Positions 8,073 to 17,406 of a DNA stretch of 64,000 bases are shown here, one piece after another. The position numbers were made by a program, and so were the translations under genes. The stretch comes from Candidatus Phycosocius bacilliformis (GTDB lineage Bacteria > Pseudomonadota > Alphaproteobacteria > Caulobacterales > Aquidulcibacteraceae). Location of the stretch: contig NZ_BFBR01000004.1 in the NCBI RefSeq assembly GCF_003112735.1, forward strand, positions 164,646-228,645, read 5' to 3'. The stretch's first letter is position 1. Each line of letters starts with the position of its first letter. The notes beneath the pieces were generated by a model that saw nothing but the letters and a program-made list of their open reading frames with translations, had not been told where the DNA came from and did not search any database.

Positions 8073-8124
8073 TTGCCTTTTCCAGGCCATGCTGCTAGAC
8101 ATTAATTAGTTGATCAACTAATTG
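8073..8124 (+). promoter_or_regulatory. Promoter and ArsR-type operator of the dehydratase gene
   Basis: Candidate -35 TTGCCT (8073-8078), 17-nt spacer, -10 TAGACA (8096-8101). Directly downstream is the perfect palindrome AATTAGTTGATCAACTAATT (8104-8123), covering the expected start site. The pattern ATTAGTT-N6-CTAATTG at 8105-8124 recurs with identical arms and spacing at 9119-9138, ahead of the ArsR gene. That strongly suggests both sites bind that ArsR protein. Confidence 0.7.
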
Positions 8125-8144
8125 TCGAATCATTACCGCCGCCT

Positions 8145-9113
8145 ATGACGCCAGATCCTTCAATCCATCGGGGACCAGATTTGGACCTACATATTCAAAC
8201 CCCTCTTATCCAATCTCCAATTCTGAGTGCGGGCCAACAGGAAGTTTGGCTCAAGATGGAGGCGTTCCAACCCAGTGGGTCATTCAAGATCCGCGGCATT
8301 GGTCGGGCTTGCACAACCTATGCGCAGCGCGGGGCTGCCCGGTTTGTTGCGGCGTCAGGAGGAAATGCAGGAATTGCAGTGGCCTATGCAGGCCGGGCGC
8401 TCTCAATACCGGTCGTCACGGTGGTTCCCCAAACAACGTCCGTGAAAGCCTGCGATATTTTGCGGCTCTATGGCGCTGAGGTGATCATTGCTGGAGCAAA
8501 CTTTAACGAGGCCAATCGCTTTGCCCAGTCACTATTGCGGCCGACGGACGCCTTTATTCATCCGTTTGACGATCCCCATTTGTGGTCTGGACATGCCTCG
8601 ATGGTTGACGAGATCAAGGCCAGCAATATTCGTCCCGACGCGATCGTACTGTCGGTTGGCGGAGGCGGCTTGCTAGCCGGTGTCGCCGAAGGTCTTAATC
8701 GGCAAGGCTGGGGCCATATACCGATCATTGCCACAGAGACCTATGGCGCTGCATCACTCCATGCGTCCCTACAAGCGGGCAAGCTCACCTCATTGGAGGA
8801 AGTGGCGACACTTGCGACCTCACTTGCAGCCAAACAGATCTGCGGCCAGGCATGGGAAGTGTGCCAAACCAATAAGGTGATCAGTGCACGGGTCAGTGAT
8901 GCGCAGGCGGTGAAAGCATGTGAGGCTTTCTTGGAAGATCATCGCGTTTTGGTTGAACCTGCCTGTGGTGCAAGCCTAGCCCTTGCTTACAGCAGGGCAA
9001 ATGAGTTGGCCGATCTTCGAAAAATCGTGATCATTGTGTGTGGCGGAGCCACCATGTCGCCTCAGATGATGGCGACATGGCTCGAACAAACCAGCAGCGC
9101 ACGTTGTGATTGA
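8145..9113 (+). CDS. Serine/threonine dehydratase-like fold-type II PLP enzyme
   Basis: This is a 322-residue enzyme of the serine/threonine dehydratase family, which deaminates hydroxy-amino acids to 2-oxo acids. Visible landmarks are the PLP lysine in PSGSFKIRG (Lys48), the substrate loop SGGNAG (71-76) and the phosphate-binding loop GGGGLLAG (172-179). There is no ACT regulatory domain, so it resembles short catabolic serine dehydratases or serine/threo-hydroxyaspartate racemase relatives rather than biosynthetic IlvA. It is followed by an ArsR regulator and a PLP decarboxylase, suggesting an amino-acid catabolism unit. Exact substrate not determinable. Confidence 0.83.
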   Translation: MTPDPSIHRGPDLDLHIQTPLIQSPILSAGQQEVWLKMEAFQPSGSFKIRGIGRACTTYAQRGAARFVAASGGNAGIAVAYAGRALSIPVVTVVPQTTSVKACDILRLYGAEVIIAGANFNEANRFAQSLLRPTDAFIHPFDDPHLWSGHASMVDEIKASNIRPDAIVLSVGGGGLLAGVAEGLNRQGWGHIPIIATETYGAASLHASLQAGKLTSLEEVATLATSLAAKQICGQAWEVCQTNKVISARVSDAQAVKACEAFLEDHRVLVEPACGASLALAYSRANELADLRKIVIIVCGGATMSPQMMATWLEQTSSARCD

Positions 9114-9146
9114 CCAACATTAGTTATTTTGCTAATTGACATATTG
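9110..9146 (+). promoter_or_regulatory. Promoter/operator of the ArsR gene, apparently leaderless
   Basis: -35 TTGACC (9110-9115), 17-nt spacer, -10 TAATTG (9133-9138). The inverted repeat ATTAGTT-N6-CTAATTG (9119-9138) fills the spacer and -10. The expected transcription start is at about 9145-9146, exactly the GTG start codon, and no Shine-Dalgarno precedes it. This fits a leaderless, autorepressed regulator gene. Confidence 0.65.
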
Positions 9147-9445
9147 TGGAAATCCGAAAGCTCGCCTCAGCCTTGTCCTCCGCCAGCCGACTGTCGATCA
9201 TGACTTGGCTGAAATCGCCATGTGACCACTTCCCCCCGCAAGTACACGCCGATCTGGTCAAAGATGGGGTCTGTGGCGTCTTTATTGCGGAAAAATTGGG
9301 CATGACTCCAGCAACAGCCTCGGCGCATTTGAGCGTGTTGGTCGAGGCTGGTCTGGTCACGTCCAAACGTCTGGGGAAATGGACCTATTTTAAGCGCAAT
9401 GAGGCCTCTCTGCAGGCATTTAGCCAAGGCATTGCCGATTTATAA
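9146..9445 (+). CDS. ArsR/SmtB-type winged-helix regulator
   Basis: This 99-residue winged-helix protein has the ArsR recognition region around residues 44-70 (CGVFIAEKLGMTPATASAHLSVLVEAGLV) and wing VTSKRLGKWTYFKRN. The canonical metal-sensor ELCVCDL box is absent, so a non-metal ligand is more likely; Cys26 and Cys43 flank the HTH but do not form a known site. It starts with GTG, probably leaderless. It sits between the dehydratase and decarboxylase genes, 9 nt before the latter. Its likely targets are the matching inverted repeats at 8105-8124 and 9119-9138. Confidence 0.82.
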   Translation: MEIRKLASALSSASRLSIMTWLKSPCDHFPPQVHADLVKDGVCGVFIAEKLGMTPATASAHLSVLVEAGLVTSKRLGKWTYFKRNEASLQAFSQGIADL

Positions 9446-9454
9446 GGACGAAAC

Positions 9455-10819
9455 ATGGAAGAGCTTGATTTGATTGGTCGGGCTGACACCTATGCCGCAG
9501 ACTATCTGGCCTCGGTCACTCACAGGCGCGTCTTTCCAGATCAGATGGCCATCCAAGCATTATCGGCCTTTGATGAGCCGCTGCCGCAGCAAGGTTGCGA
9601 TGGTCTTGAAACACTTGCGCTGATGGCCGGCACAGGATCCCCTGGAACAGTTACCTCTAACGGACCTCATTATTTTGGATTCGTGGTGGGCGCGACCCTG
9701 CCCATTGCAGCGGCTGCCGAACGCCTCATGCTAGCCTGGGATCAATGTGCATCGTCATTTAACAATTCACCGATTGCGGCAAAGTTGGAATCCGTCGCCG
9801 CCGAATGGATTCTCGACGCGCTAGATTTGCCACGACAAAGTGCGGTCGGGTTTGGGACGAGTGCGACCGCGAGCACCGTCAGCTGCCTCACAGCGGCACG
9901 GCGGTCATTATTGGAACGTCATGGCTGGAACTTTGACGAAGACGGCCTCGTGCATGCACCCGAAGTTAAGGTCATTGTCTCCGACCTCGCCCATGTGACA
10001 GTCAAGAAAGCCCTGCGGATTCTTGGGTTTGGCATAAATCGCTTACTGATTGCTCGCACAGACAGCTTTGGGCGTATCGACCCGGATCAATTACCCCCGA
10101 TGGATGATATGACCATCCTTTGCCTGCAGGCGGGGGAGGTCAACACAGGGGAATTTGACCCCTTTTCAACCCTAATCCCAAAGGCCAAGCAGGCGGGTGC
10201 TTGGGTACATGTCGACGGGGCCTTCGGACTGTGGGCCCGCGCAACGCCACTGGCCGCCGACCTAGCACGAGATGTTGACCAGGCTGACAGTTGGACAACA
10301 GACGGCCATAAATGGCTGAATACACCCTATGACGGTGCCATGGCCATTTGTCGTGACCCTACAGCCTTGGCCAAGGCGATGAATAGCGATGCAGCCTACG
10401 CCATGGCCTCGGTTAATGCCCAAAAGAATTTGACCTTGGAGTTTTCGCGGCGTGCCCGTGGCATCCCAGTTTGGGCCGCTCTCCGGTCTTTGGGTCGCAA
10501 TGGTATTGCAAGCATGATTGAGCGGCACATAGATCAGGCCCAAAAAATTGGCCAAGCACTTAAGGCAGAAGGATTTGATATTCTCAACCGTATCGTCCTC
10601 AACCAAGTCCTTGTGCGCTGTGACGATGATCAAACAACTTTGGCGATCCAAAAATTGGTTTCCGACAGCGGACGGGCTTGGTTCGGGACGACCATATGGC
10701 GTGGCAGACCTGCATTCCGGATCAGCGTATCGTCCTGGCGGACCCAAGATGCTGATATTGATGACCTCGTGTCGACGATCATAGAAGCCCGCGACACCAT
10801 CCGGCACGCGGCGTCATAA
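9455..10819 (+). CDS. Group II pyridoxal-dependent decarboxylase family protein
   Basis: This is a 454-residue fold-type I PLP enzyme related to aromatic-amino-acid and glutamate decarboxylases. The PLP-contacting HVDGAFG (252-258) and the Schiff-base lysine in TTDGHKWLN (Lys286) are clear. Length agrees with the family, and the ATG at 9455 follows a short gap after the ArsR stop. With the dehydratase upstream it may degrade or convert an amino acid to an amine. Some members are aldolase- or lyase-like, so decarboxylation itself is inferred. No transporter is adjacent. Confidence 0.8.
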   Translation: MEELDLIGRADTYAADYLASVTHRRVFPDQMAIQALSAFDEPLPQQGCDGLETLALMAGTGSPGTVTSNGPHYFGFVVGATLPIAAAAERLMLAWDQCASSFNNSPIAAKLESVAAEWILDALDLPRQSAVGFGTSATASTVSCLTAARRSLLERHGWNFDEDGLVHAPEVKVIVSDLAHVTVKKALRILGFGINRLLIARTDSFGRIDPDQLPPMDDMTILCLQAGEVNTGEFDPFSTLIPKAKQAGAWVHVDGAFGLWARATPLAADLARDVDQADSWTTDGHKWLNTPYDGAMAICRDPTALAKAMNSDAAYAMASVNAQKNLTLEFSRRARGIPVWAALRSLGRNGIASMIERHIDQAQKIGQALKAEGFDILNRIVLNQVLVRCDDDQTTLAIQKLVSDSGRAWFGTTIWRGRPAFRISVSSWRTQDADIDDLVSTIIEARDTIRHAAS

Positions 10820-11120
10820 AACAGCCAAATGCCTGGCTTCGCCCTCCAAGACGAAAACTTGGCACAGAATTGGGCGTGAACGTCAGAACGCCTTGAAGAA
10901 ATCATGGGATTGAGATGGTGCCAAGTCATCACTGATCGGGACAAAGCATGCGAGAGAAAGGCCCATAAACCAGATAGGCTGGTGTCTTGCGGGGTCCCAT
11001 CTGGATCAAGACCACTTTTGCAACTTAAACCAATCATGCATCAGTCCATACATCGGGCAGCTCCTTATTGACTTCATGTTATTAGCCGGTAACCCAGCGG
11101 ATAGTCATGAGGTCCGGTGC
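10820..11120. other. Intergenic, nothing assigned
   Basis: About 300 bp between the decarboxylase and the next gene. I see no stem-loop with T-tract, no RNA gene and no convincing frame. A GAGG at 11109-11112 serves as ribosome-binding site for the ATG at 11121. Confidence 0.5.
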
Positions 11121-12605
11121 ATGAATAGCCTTAGCAAATATCTCGCTGGTCTTGCTGTTCTGATACCCAGCACGGCTTCTGCCAATTCTCAGACGCCCGA
11201 GTCGTCATACCTGTCAGCCTCAACGCCACCGGCAATACAACTCCTCGCAGAGACTCAAAACGTCAAAATCGTCATAGGCGGGGAAGAGGTTGGAACTTGG
11301 ACCCTTATCCCCGCAGACTATCCCAAGCAATTAAACCTCCCGGTCTCCACGACGGAAGCGACCGAGTTCTGTTTTGTTAACTTGGAACGACGGGCCTGCG
11401 CATCGTTCATGCCGGGAACTGAACGTAGGCTTGAAATCACATTCGCTGGTGTTATGCGGCCAACTGTGGTGCGCGCAGTCTTTGACCGACCACCGGCTCA
11501 TTTCACGCGTGACTACCAAGATGTGCACCGTGGCAAGGTTCTGGTCGAGGTCCCGGCAGCATACGAGCTTGTCAATATTGCGATTGCCCTTTCTGATTTC
11601 GGCATTGCAGACAAGGACCTGATTTATCAGAATTCAGATTATTATCGCGACGTTCGCCGCCATTTCGATCCGTTTAGAGATCACCCATTGGTCAGGAAAA
11701 TCAATGCCCAACTTTCTGAAAACAGGAATGTTTATTTTCCCCTGAAGATGAATGCCTATTCCCTAACCCTTGACCCGCTCGGAAAGGTGGTTCGCAGTGA
11801 TATTTATGATCGAACCGGGTTTGAAGGCTCTTATCAAAACGAAATCTTGCCATTGATAGATGACCTGAATGATTTTGCGGCACGATCCAACTTCCGGCAA
11901 TTCTTTTCCGACCATCAAGCGACATATCGTCAACAAGAAGCCTTTTTTGAGACCGAAGCAAATGTGGGCCAAATCAATGTTTGGCTTCGCCGTGAATTCC
12001 CGTCAGTTCCGGCTTACGACGGGGTAAAGATTGTCTTCTCGCCCTTGGTTGGCTTCAATCAGTCTCTGGCCATTGTTGAAGCAGATTCATATCGCGAGCT
12101 TCAGCCCCACATTAATTTCCCATATGGTCGAAATCCGTCACTTAGCGCGGGTGCGGATGCTATTGAAAGGTCCGCCATCCTGTTTACCGAAATGAACCAC
12201 GGCTTTATCAACCCAACCAGCGCGACATATGTGGATGACATCAATCGAATTTTCCAAGACCGCGCGATCTGGGCCGACGACACCAAAGCAACCCAATATT
12301 ACGGCAGTCCAAAGCTACTCTTCGATGAATATATGAATTGGGCGCTCACAAGCCTCTATTATCTGGACCGCATGTCGCCGCAAGACTTCGAAATCGCAAA
12401 TGAATCCTTGATCGCCAACATGGAAAACAGGAGAGGTTTCAAGAAGTTCGCTGAGTTTGATGCAGCGTTGCTGCGTCTCTACAAGGCGCGTCCTGCTGGG
12501 ACTCCCATTGAGGCGCTCTATCGGGACATTCTCGCCTGGTGTCTGGCTCTCGAAGTCGATCAGGGGTCGACACCGCGATCAGCGCCCAGCGTGGATCGAC
12601 GCTAA
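11121..12605 (+). CDS. Exported protein resembling DUF4932, degenerate zinc-protease motif
   Basis: This is a 494-residue secreted protein. The ATG at 11121 has GAGG 8 nt upstream and gives a signal peptide (MNSLSKYLAGLAVLIPSTASA). Residues ~45-130 look like a beta-rich N-terminal domain. The rest resembles DUF4932-type proteins, and from memory that family carries an HExxH-like motif. Here the motif reads FTEMNHGFINP: Glu357 and His360 are present but Thr356 replaces the first His. A possible third ligand is Glu403 in FDEYMNWAL. It may be an inactive or alternative gluzincin. No operon partners; the family call is from pattern memory and moderate. Confidence 0.5.
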   Translation: MNSLSKYLAGLAVLIPSTASANSQTPESSYLSASTPPAIQLLAETQNVKIVIGGEEVGTWTLIPADYPKQLNLPVSTTEATEFCFVNLERRACASFMPGTERRLEITFAGVMRPTVVRAVFDRPPAHFTRDYQDVHRGKVLVEVPAAYELVNIAIALSDFGIADKDLIYQNSDYYRDVRRHFDPFRDHPLVRKINAQLSENRNVYFPLKMNAYSLTLDPLGKVVRSDIYDRTGFEGSYQNEILPLIDDLNDFAARSNFRQFFSDHQATYRQQEAFFETEANVGQINVWLRREFPSVPAYDGVKIVFSPLVGFNQSLAIVEADSYRELQPHINFPYGRNPSLSAGADAIERSAILFTEMNHGFINPTSATYVDDINRIFQDRAIWADDTKATQYYGSPKLLFDEYMNWALTSLYYLDRMSPQDFEIANESLIANMENRRGFKKFAEFDAALLRLYKARPAGTPIEALYRDILAWCLALEVDQGSTPRSAPSVDRR

Positions 12606-12701
12606 GTCTGTTCTATGCTGACCCTATGTGCAGGAAAGTCGGTCCAGCTGCGATGCGGCACGGGCAAATGGCCGCCGCTTTTGCGCCCACCAAGGTCAGG
12701 C

Positions 12702-13742
12702 TTATGGCGGGGCGGTACTGGCGCGGACGACGAGCGAGCCTTCCACCAAGTAGGGCTCTCCGCTTGTCGAGGTTGATTGGTGGATCAACAACTCGACCGC
12801 TTTTGAGAAAGCCGCGGCAATGGGCTGATCAACAGCCGTGAGCTGGGGATTGGTAAAGCGCACCACAGGTGTGTTGTCGAAACTGATCAGAGACAGATCT
12901 GATGGAACATTCAGCCCGCGTTCCTGTGCAATATCGAGCGCGGCGAGTGCCATCTGATCATTGCTGGCGATTATGGCCGTCGGGGGTGCTGGCTGGTCCA
13001 AAAGGGCGCTGGCAGCCACCCGACCGCGCTCGTAGCTGAAGTCACCCTGCGCATATAGACCCGCATCCGAGAGGCCAGCCGCTGTCATCGCGTGCCGCCA
13101 GCCATCAACGCGCCAATGCGACAGATTGTAGTCAGGGGCACCGGCAATGAAGCCGATCCGCGTATGACCCAAATCGATCAGATGCCGCGTGGCCATAATA
13201 GCTGAGGCCGTATCGCCCATATGGATGGCAAAGCCGCTACCTGGGGTCAGGGATCCAATTCGGGCGAACGGGATCTGACGCTCTTCCAACAGATTGGTGA
13301 TCAGGGGATTTTCCGAGTGGGGTGGTGTGAGGATGATGCCATCTGGCTGCAGGGCTGCGATGGTACCACTCAACTCACGCTCAACATGGTCATGATGGGT
13401 ATCGACAAGTTCAAAAATCATTCGATAGCCATATTCGGCACATGTCAGCATGCCGCCCAATAGCATTTGGTCGACCCAATCGGCACCGCGACGCGCGCGC
13501 CATTCCGCAATCGTGCGTTCTCGGTCATTGATGACCAGGATCAAGTAGGATCGCGACCCACTCATGCGTTGGGCCGCAATTGAGGGGACATAATTGAGCT
13601 TTTCAATCGAGGCCTGCACGCGCGCCTTCATCTCTGGCCGGACATTGGGCTCATTATTGATGACGCGGCTCACCGTTTGCAGCGACACGCCCGCATCGGC
13701 AGCAACATGGGAGATGGTAACCGATTGCGTGCGGCGACCCAT
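12702..13742 (-). CDS. LacI-family transcriptional regulator of the beta-glucan locus
   Basis: This is a 346-residue LacI/GalR repressor: N-terminal HTH (TISHVAADAGVSLQTVSRVI) with hinge helix YVPSIAAQRMSG, then a periplasmic-binding-protein-like sugar domain (DGIILTPP, IASNDQMALAALD, LSLISFDNTP). It stands at the edge of a TonB receptor/GH3/GH16/MFS cluster and is its most likely controller, with an oligosaccharide as inducer. Candidate operators are the CGTTCACA-type sites at 17407-17437 and 23045-23058. I see no such site in its own promoter, so it may not autoregulate. Confidence 0.88.
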   Translation of the reverse strand: MGRRTQSVTISHVAADAGVSLQTVSRVINNEPNVRPEMKARVQASIEKLNYVPSIAAQRMSGSRSYLILVINDRERTIAEWRARRGADWVDQMLLGGMLTCAEYGYRMIFELVDTHHDHVERELSGTIAALQPDGIILTPPHSENPLITNLLEERQIPFARIGSLTPGSGFAIHMGDTASAIMATRHLIDLGHTRIGFIAGAPDYNLSHWRVDGWRHAMTAAGLSDAGLYAQGDFSYERGRVAASALLDQPAPPTAIIASNDQMALAALDIAQERGLNVPSDLSLISFDNTPVVRFTNPQLTAVDQPIAAAFSKAVELLIHQSTSTSGEPYLVEGSLVVRASTAPP

Positions 13743-14089
13743 ACTTTAGGACCCCAATGGCATGGCGAAGCCACGACCACGCATGAAAATGTGCGAAACA
13801 GGCAAAAGCACTGATGTGGAGGACCCGAAATCAACCGCCATAGGAACCGCCATAACCCTGATTGCCCGACAAATATCCAGTGCTGAGAGCCTAAGCATCA
13901 AACGCAAAACAATCAAAAGAATATATCAAATCCTTACAAAAATTTGATTAGGAAGCCGCTTGAGGACCACAAGATGTGGTGGTTGGAGCTGCAGATCAAT
14001 CTGGCATGCCTCAAGATTTACAGCAAACCTTGCTCAAAGAGCCGCAAGCGAGCCTTGGGTGTGCCCAAGGCTCGCTCTGGTCAGATCGA
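13743..14089. other. Intergenic region between LacI gene and TonB receptor 3' end
   Basis: About 350 bp. The only clear structure is the strong hairpin at 14047-14076. The AT-rich stretch around 13900-13950 probably carries the LacI promoter, but I cannot fix its boxes. No gene seen. Confidence 0.5.
14047..14076 (-). terminator. Strong hairpin after the TonB receptor gene
   Basis: A perfect 13-bp stem (AGCGAGCCTTGGG and its complement) with a 4-nt loop, starting 13 nt beyond the receptor stop. It lacks a long U-tract, so it could be an atypical terminator or a 3'-stabilising hairpin. Confidence 0.7.
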
Positions 14090-17000
14090 TCAGAACTCGA
14101 CCCGTGCCATGACGGTGAAGCGGCGGTCGTTGCGGAAGGCCGAGCGCGTCACACGCGTGCCCTTGAAGTCAATGACCTGACTGGTCTGGGTGACTTCATC
14201 CAACAAGTTCACACCCTGAATGCCGAACTTCACACGGGGGCTCCACGTATAGAAGATCGAGCCGTCAAGTTGACCTGTCTCCTCGCCATAAATGGGCGAG
14301 AAGGGGAAGATCACATCGCGTGGTGTCTGCAGGAATTCTGAGCGCCAATTATAGGCCAGACGCATCGCAATGGGGCCCCTCTCATAGAAGCCAACTGCGT
14401 TGATCGTATGCTCAGACACGCCTGCCAATGGCGTGGACCCAGCAAATGGGCTTTGCTCGGCACCCAGATTTGAGTTGCTGAAGTCACCCGCATCCACATA
14501 GGTATAGGTGAATTGGGCACCTAATCCGCTCAACAGGCCCGGCAAGAAGTCATAAGTCTGCTGATAAGAGATCTCGACCCCTTTCAGGATGCCGCCATCG
14601 CTATTGACCGGACCGTTGACCAGAATATCGCCGGACACACCCTTAGGACTGGTAAAGCGACGAACCGAGGCCCCGCCATTCACGATGCCCTTAATGTCCT
14701 TCATGAAGGCCGAAACCGAGACATAGCCCACTTTGGCAAAATACCACTCGTAAGACAGGTCATAATTCCAGGACTCAATCGGGCGCAGCAGGCGATTGCC
14801 CGTCCCAATCTGGAAAAGCGGCCCGGTGGCGAGCGTACCACCGGCCTTCAGATTGGCGGTATTGTCAGAAATGCCGCCGCCAGTGGCAAAGGCATTCAGA
14901 TCCGGGCGTGAAATTCCTTTCGAAATGGCCATCCGTACCAACATGCCATTGCCGAAATCCGCCTTCGCATTGAAGCTTGGCAGGACGTGGTCGAACTTGA
15001 TGTCGGCGCTATCGTCAATCTTCTCACCGGTAAAGAAGGAGGCAAACTCCGCCAAACGTGTGCTCGACAAGCTGCAATAGCCCGGCGCGATCTGCCCAGC
15101 TTGAACATTGCTGCAAGCTCGCTGCAATTCAGCCACGCTGACGATACCGTCGCCATTGCCGCCAATGTTCACGCCATTGACGATATTGGGATTGTCGAAG
15201 AACTCGCCGGTGGGCATCTGGATCGAGCCACCGCTTTGGACCGTGGTTTCCACATAGCGCAGGCCGAAATTGCCGGTGACCTTCAGATCACTGGAGAATT
15301 CCTTGCCGAAGTCCACACGGGCAAAGGCAGATGAGGTCAACTCCTCCACGTCGGAGATTTCACCCGGGGTCCATGGACCACCGGTCACATTATTGTTGCG
15401 CGCCGAGATCGGGAACCACGCATTTGGGGTCAGCGTGTAGGCAGTGATCGCGGCGGCCTGCTTGCGGATCTCCCCGCTCAGATAGTCGCGAACCGTGTTG
15501 TCACTGCCAAAGAAGAAGGCCGAACCGTCACCAAAGGGCACGGGGACATTACCCCGTTGGAAATTATTGCCGAATGGATTGCGGATGGCCGAAGACCCTG
15601 GGAAGTCTTTCACATAAGCGCCACCACAGCCGAAGGCTTGGAAGTCGCCGCAATTCCAATTGCCACCTCGACCGGTCCAAGGTGCACCCAGATTGCCCCA
15701 GTTTGAGAAGTTGGCGTTGCGGGTGATGCGTGAGCGATCAGCCCAACGTGCCCCGAAGCGGACACCTTTGAAGAATCCATCCTCTTTCAGATCATATTCG
15801 CTATCGAGACGGACGCTTGTCATCTCGCCTTCATTATAGACCTGATTGTCGAGCAAGAACCAATAGAAGGTCTTGGATGGATCTTTGAAATAGCTGGCTG
15901 GCGAATTGGCCGATCCTGGTTGCAGGAACTGCACCAGCGGTGTGTCGCCCGTATTGTCGATGAAGACGTCAGTGTAGGTCTGCATCGCCGAAATGAAGCC
16001 GTTCTCGGTGCGATCAGAGCCGATATATTGGGCTTCGAAGTTAAAGCGCCAGCGGTCTGACGGATTGAACTTCACCGACAGCGACACATCCTCCGTCGAC
16101 GCAGCGTCTTCACGTTGGAAGCGCAATAATTCGGTTGGGATGCCACGTCCGCCCGTAAACGGTTGCACTTGGGTGAGGGTGCCACGCACAAATTGATTGC
16201 CCGAGAAAGTCGGGGTGGTCCCAGGTGCGACAACCGGGAAAAGGCCATCATCATTCACCAAGGCCAATGCCGAATATTCTTCCAAAGTCGCTTCAGTGGT
16301 GGCTTTGAGATATTCAAGCGTGGCCAGCCAACGCTTGTCATTGCTTTCCCACTGGCCCACGACCGAAATCGCGTCGCGGTCACGAGTCAGATCGGTGGTG
16401 CGCACGCCAGCACCCTTCGGCACAAAGACGGCATTGGCCGGTGGGAAATTGGCTGAGGTGAAAGCCTGGCTGCCGCTAAAGCCACCCGAACCGACAGGGC
16501 GGACCCGGATACAGGCGGAAGTCAGCGACGCATCACGATAGCAAGGGTCTGTAATCTGCGAGGCGTCGGTCTTGGTCACCAGCTGAGACTGGGCATAGGC
16601 CAATTGCAGCCCGAAATTGCCGACTTCGGTCTCATAGGTGTTGGAGGCCAAGAAGGAGAAGCCAGGCGACCATTTTTTGGCCATGTCGCCGTAATTGCTT
16701 TCAATCGTGCCTGCAAAGCGTGGGCCCTTTTTGTCAAAAGGCTTGCGGGTGACCAGATTGACGGTGCCGGAAATCCCGCCATCGATCATGTCGGCGGTGG
16801 CATTCTTGAACACTTCAACACGGCCGAGCAGTTCGGGCGAAACGTCATTAAACGACAACTCACGACCGCCATTGGCAGAGAAAATATCGCAGCCATTCAG
16901 CTCTGAGCGCACATATGGCAGACCACGGATGATCACGCCCGACCCTTCAACCGAAAAGCGGTCAGGGTCATTGCGCTGTTCAAAGCGGGAAATATTGATA

Positions 17001-17335
17001 CCGGGGATACGTTGCAGGGCCTCTGCAACCGAGCGATCTGGCAGCGCGCCAATGTCTTCGGCAGTGACCACATCAACGACCGTGTCGAGGCTGCGCTTGA
17101 TCGACTGCGCGTTTTGCAGCGACCGCCGGAAGCCGGTGACCACAACCACTTCGACAGGTGCCTCCTCTTCGGCTGCAGGCGGCGTGGCTTCAGCTGGCTT
17201 GGCAGGCTCTGGCGCGGTCTGCGCGTGCGCGGGATGGGCAACCAAGGCCAGCAGGGCGAGGCTTGAGGCGGTGGTCAGCGCGGCTAAGCGCCGCGACCGG
17301 GACGTGGTGGTGCCTGCAGTGAGTCGATAGGCCAA
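14090..17335 (-). CDS. TonB-dependent receptor (Xanthomonas/Caulobacter type)
   Basis: This outer-membrane receptor imports oligosaccharides with TonB energy. I set the start at a TTG (17335), preceded by the near-perfect ribosome site GGGGAGGAAAAA, giving 1081 residues with signal ending ...LALVAHPAHAQ. Longer frames to 17416 have no comparable site and would overlap the operator. Plug landmarks: VVVVTGFRRSLQNAQSIKRS, then DVVTAEDIGALPDRSVAEAL and RIPGINISR. The C-terminal beta-strand ends in aromatic Phe. Divergent from the tryptophan halogenase gene with shared CGTTCACA-type operators between them. Substrate inferred as beta-glucan fragments from the GH16 and GH3 neighbours. Confidence 0.92.
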   Translation of the reverse strand: MAYRLTAGTTTSRSRRLAALTTASSLALLALVAHPAHAQTAPEPAKPAEATPPAAEEEAPVEVVVVTGFRRSLQNAQSIKRSLDTVVDVVTAEDIGALPDRSVAEALQRIPGINISRFEQRNDPDRFSVEGSGVIIRGLPYVRSELNGCDIFSANGGRELSFNDVSPELLGRVEVFKNATADMIDGGISGTVNLVTRKPFDKKGPRFAGTIESNYGDMAKKWSPGFSFLASNTYETEVGNFGLQLAYAQSQLVTKTDASQITDPCYRDASLTSACIRVRPVGSGGFSGSQAFTSANFPPANAVFVPKGAGVRTTDLTRDRDAISVVGQWESNDKRWLATLEYLKATTEATLEEYSALALVNDDGLFPVVAPGTTPTFSGNQFVRGTLTQVQPFTGGRGIPTELLRFQREDAASTEDVSLSVKFNPSDRWRFNFEAQYIGSDRTENGFISAMQTYTDVFIDNTGDTPLVQFLQPGSANSPASYFKDPSKTFYWFLLDNQVYNEGEMTSVRLDSEYDLKEDGFFKGVRFGARWADRSRITRNANFSNWGNLGAPWTGRGGNWNCGDFQAFGCGGAYVKDFPGSSAIRNPFGNNFQRGNVPVPFGDGSAFFFGSDNTVRDYLSGEIRKQAAAITAYTLTPNAWFPISARNNNVTGGPWTPGEISDVEELTSSAFARVDFGKEFSSDLKVTGNFGLRYVETTVQSGGSIQMPTGEFFDNPNIVNGVNIGGNGDGIVSVAELQRACSNVQAGQIAPGYCSLSSTRLAEFASFFTGEKIDDSADIKFDHVLPSFNAKADFGNGMLVRMAISKGISRPDLNAFATGGGISDNTANLKAGGTLATGPLFQIGTGNRLLRPIESWNYDLSYEWYFAKVGYVSVSAFMKDIKGIVNGGASVRRFTSPKGVSGDILVNGPVNSDGGILKGVEISYQQTYDFLPGLLSGLGAQFTYTYVDAGDFSNSNLGAEQSPFAGSTPLAGVSEHTINAVGFYERGPIAMRLAYNWRSEFLQTPRDVIFPFSPIYGEETGQLDGSIFYTWSPRVKFGIQGVNLLDEVTQTSQVIDFKGTRVTRSAFRNDRRFTVMARVEF

Positions 17336-17406
17336 TTTTTCCTCCCCTGTCTCCCTTCTTTTTCGAAGGAAGTTGATCATGTTGCTTGAGCCATACTCGC
17401 AATTGA

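Larger units (their letters stand above)
7392..8144. other. Large intergenic region with palindromes and a dispersed repeat
   Basis: About 750 bp without a convincing gene; frames on both strands lack homology features and overlap palindromes. Contents: a segment near 7590-7645 whose reverse complement resembles 5625-5660; a perfect 26-nt palindrome at 7852-7877; and the promoter/operator of the dehydratase gene at 8073-8124. The rest shows nothing I can assign. Confidence 0.55.

Noticed and set aside
9136-9141. Perfect TTGACA as -35 of the ArsR gene
   Set aside because: It lies 5 nt before the GTG start and no -10 follows at the right spacing; the TTGACC/TAATTG pair upstream fits better.
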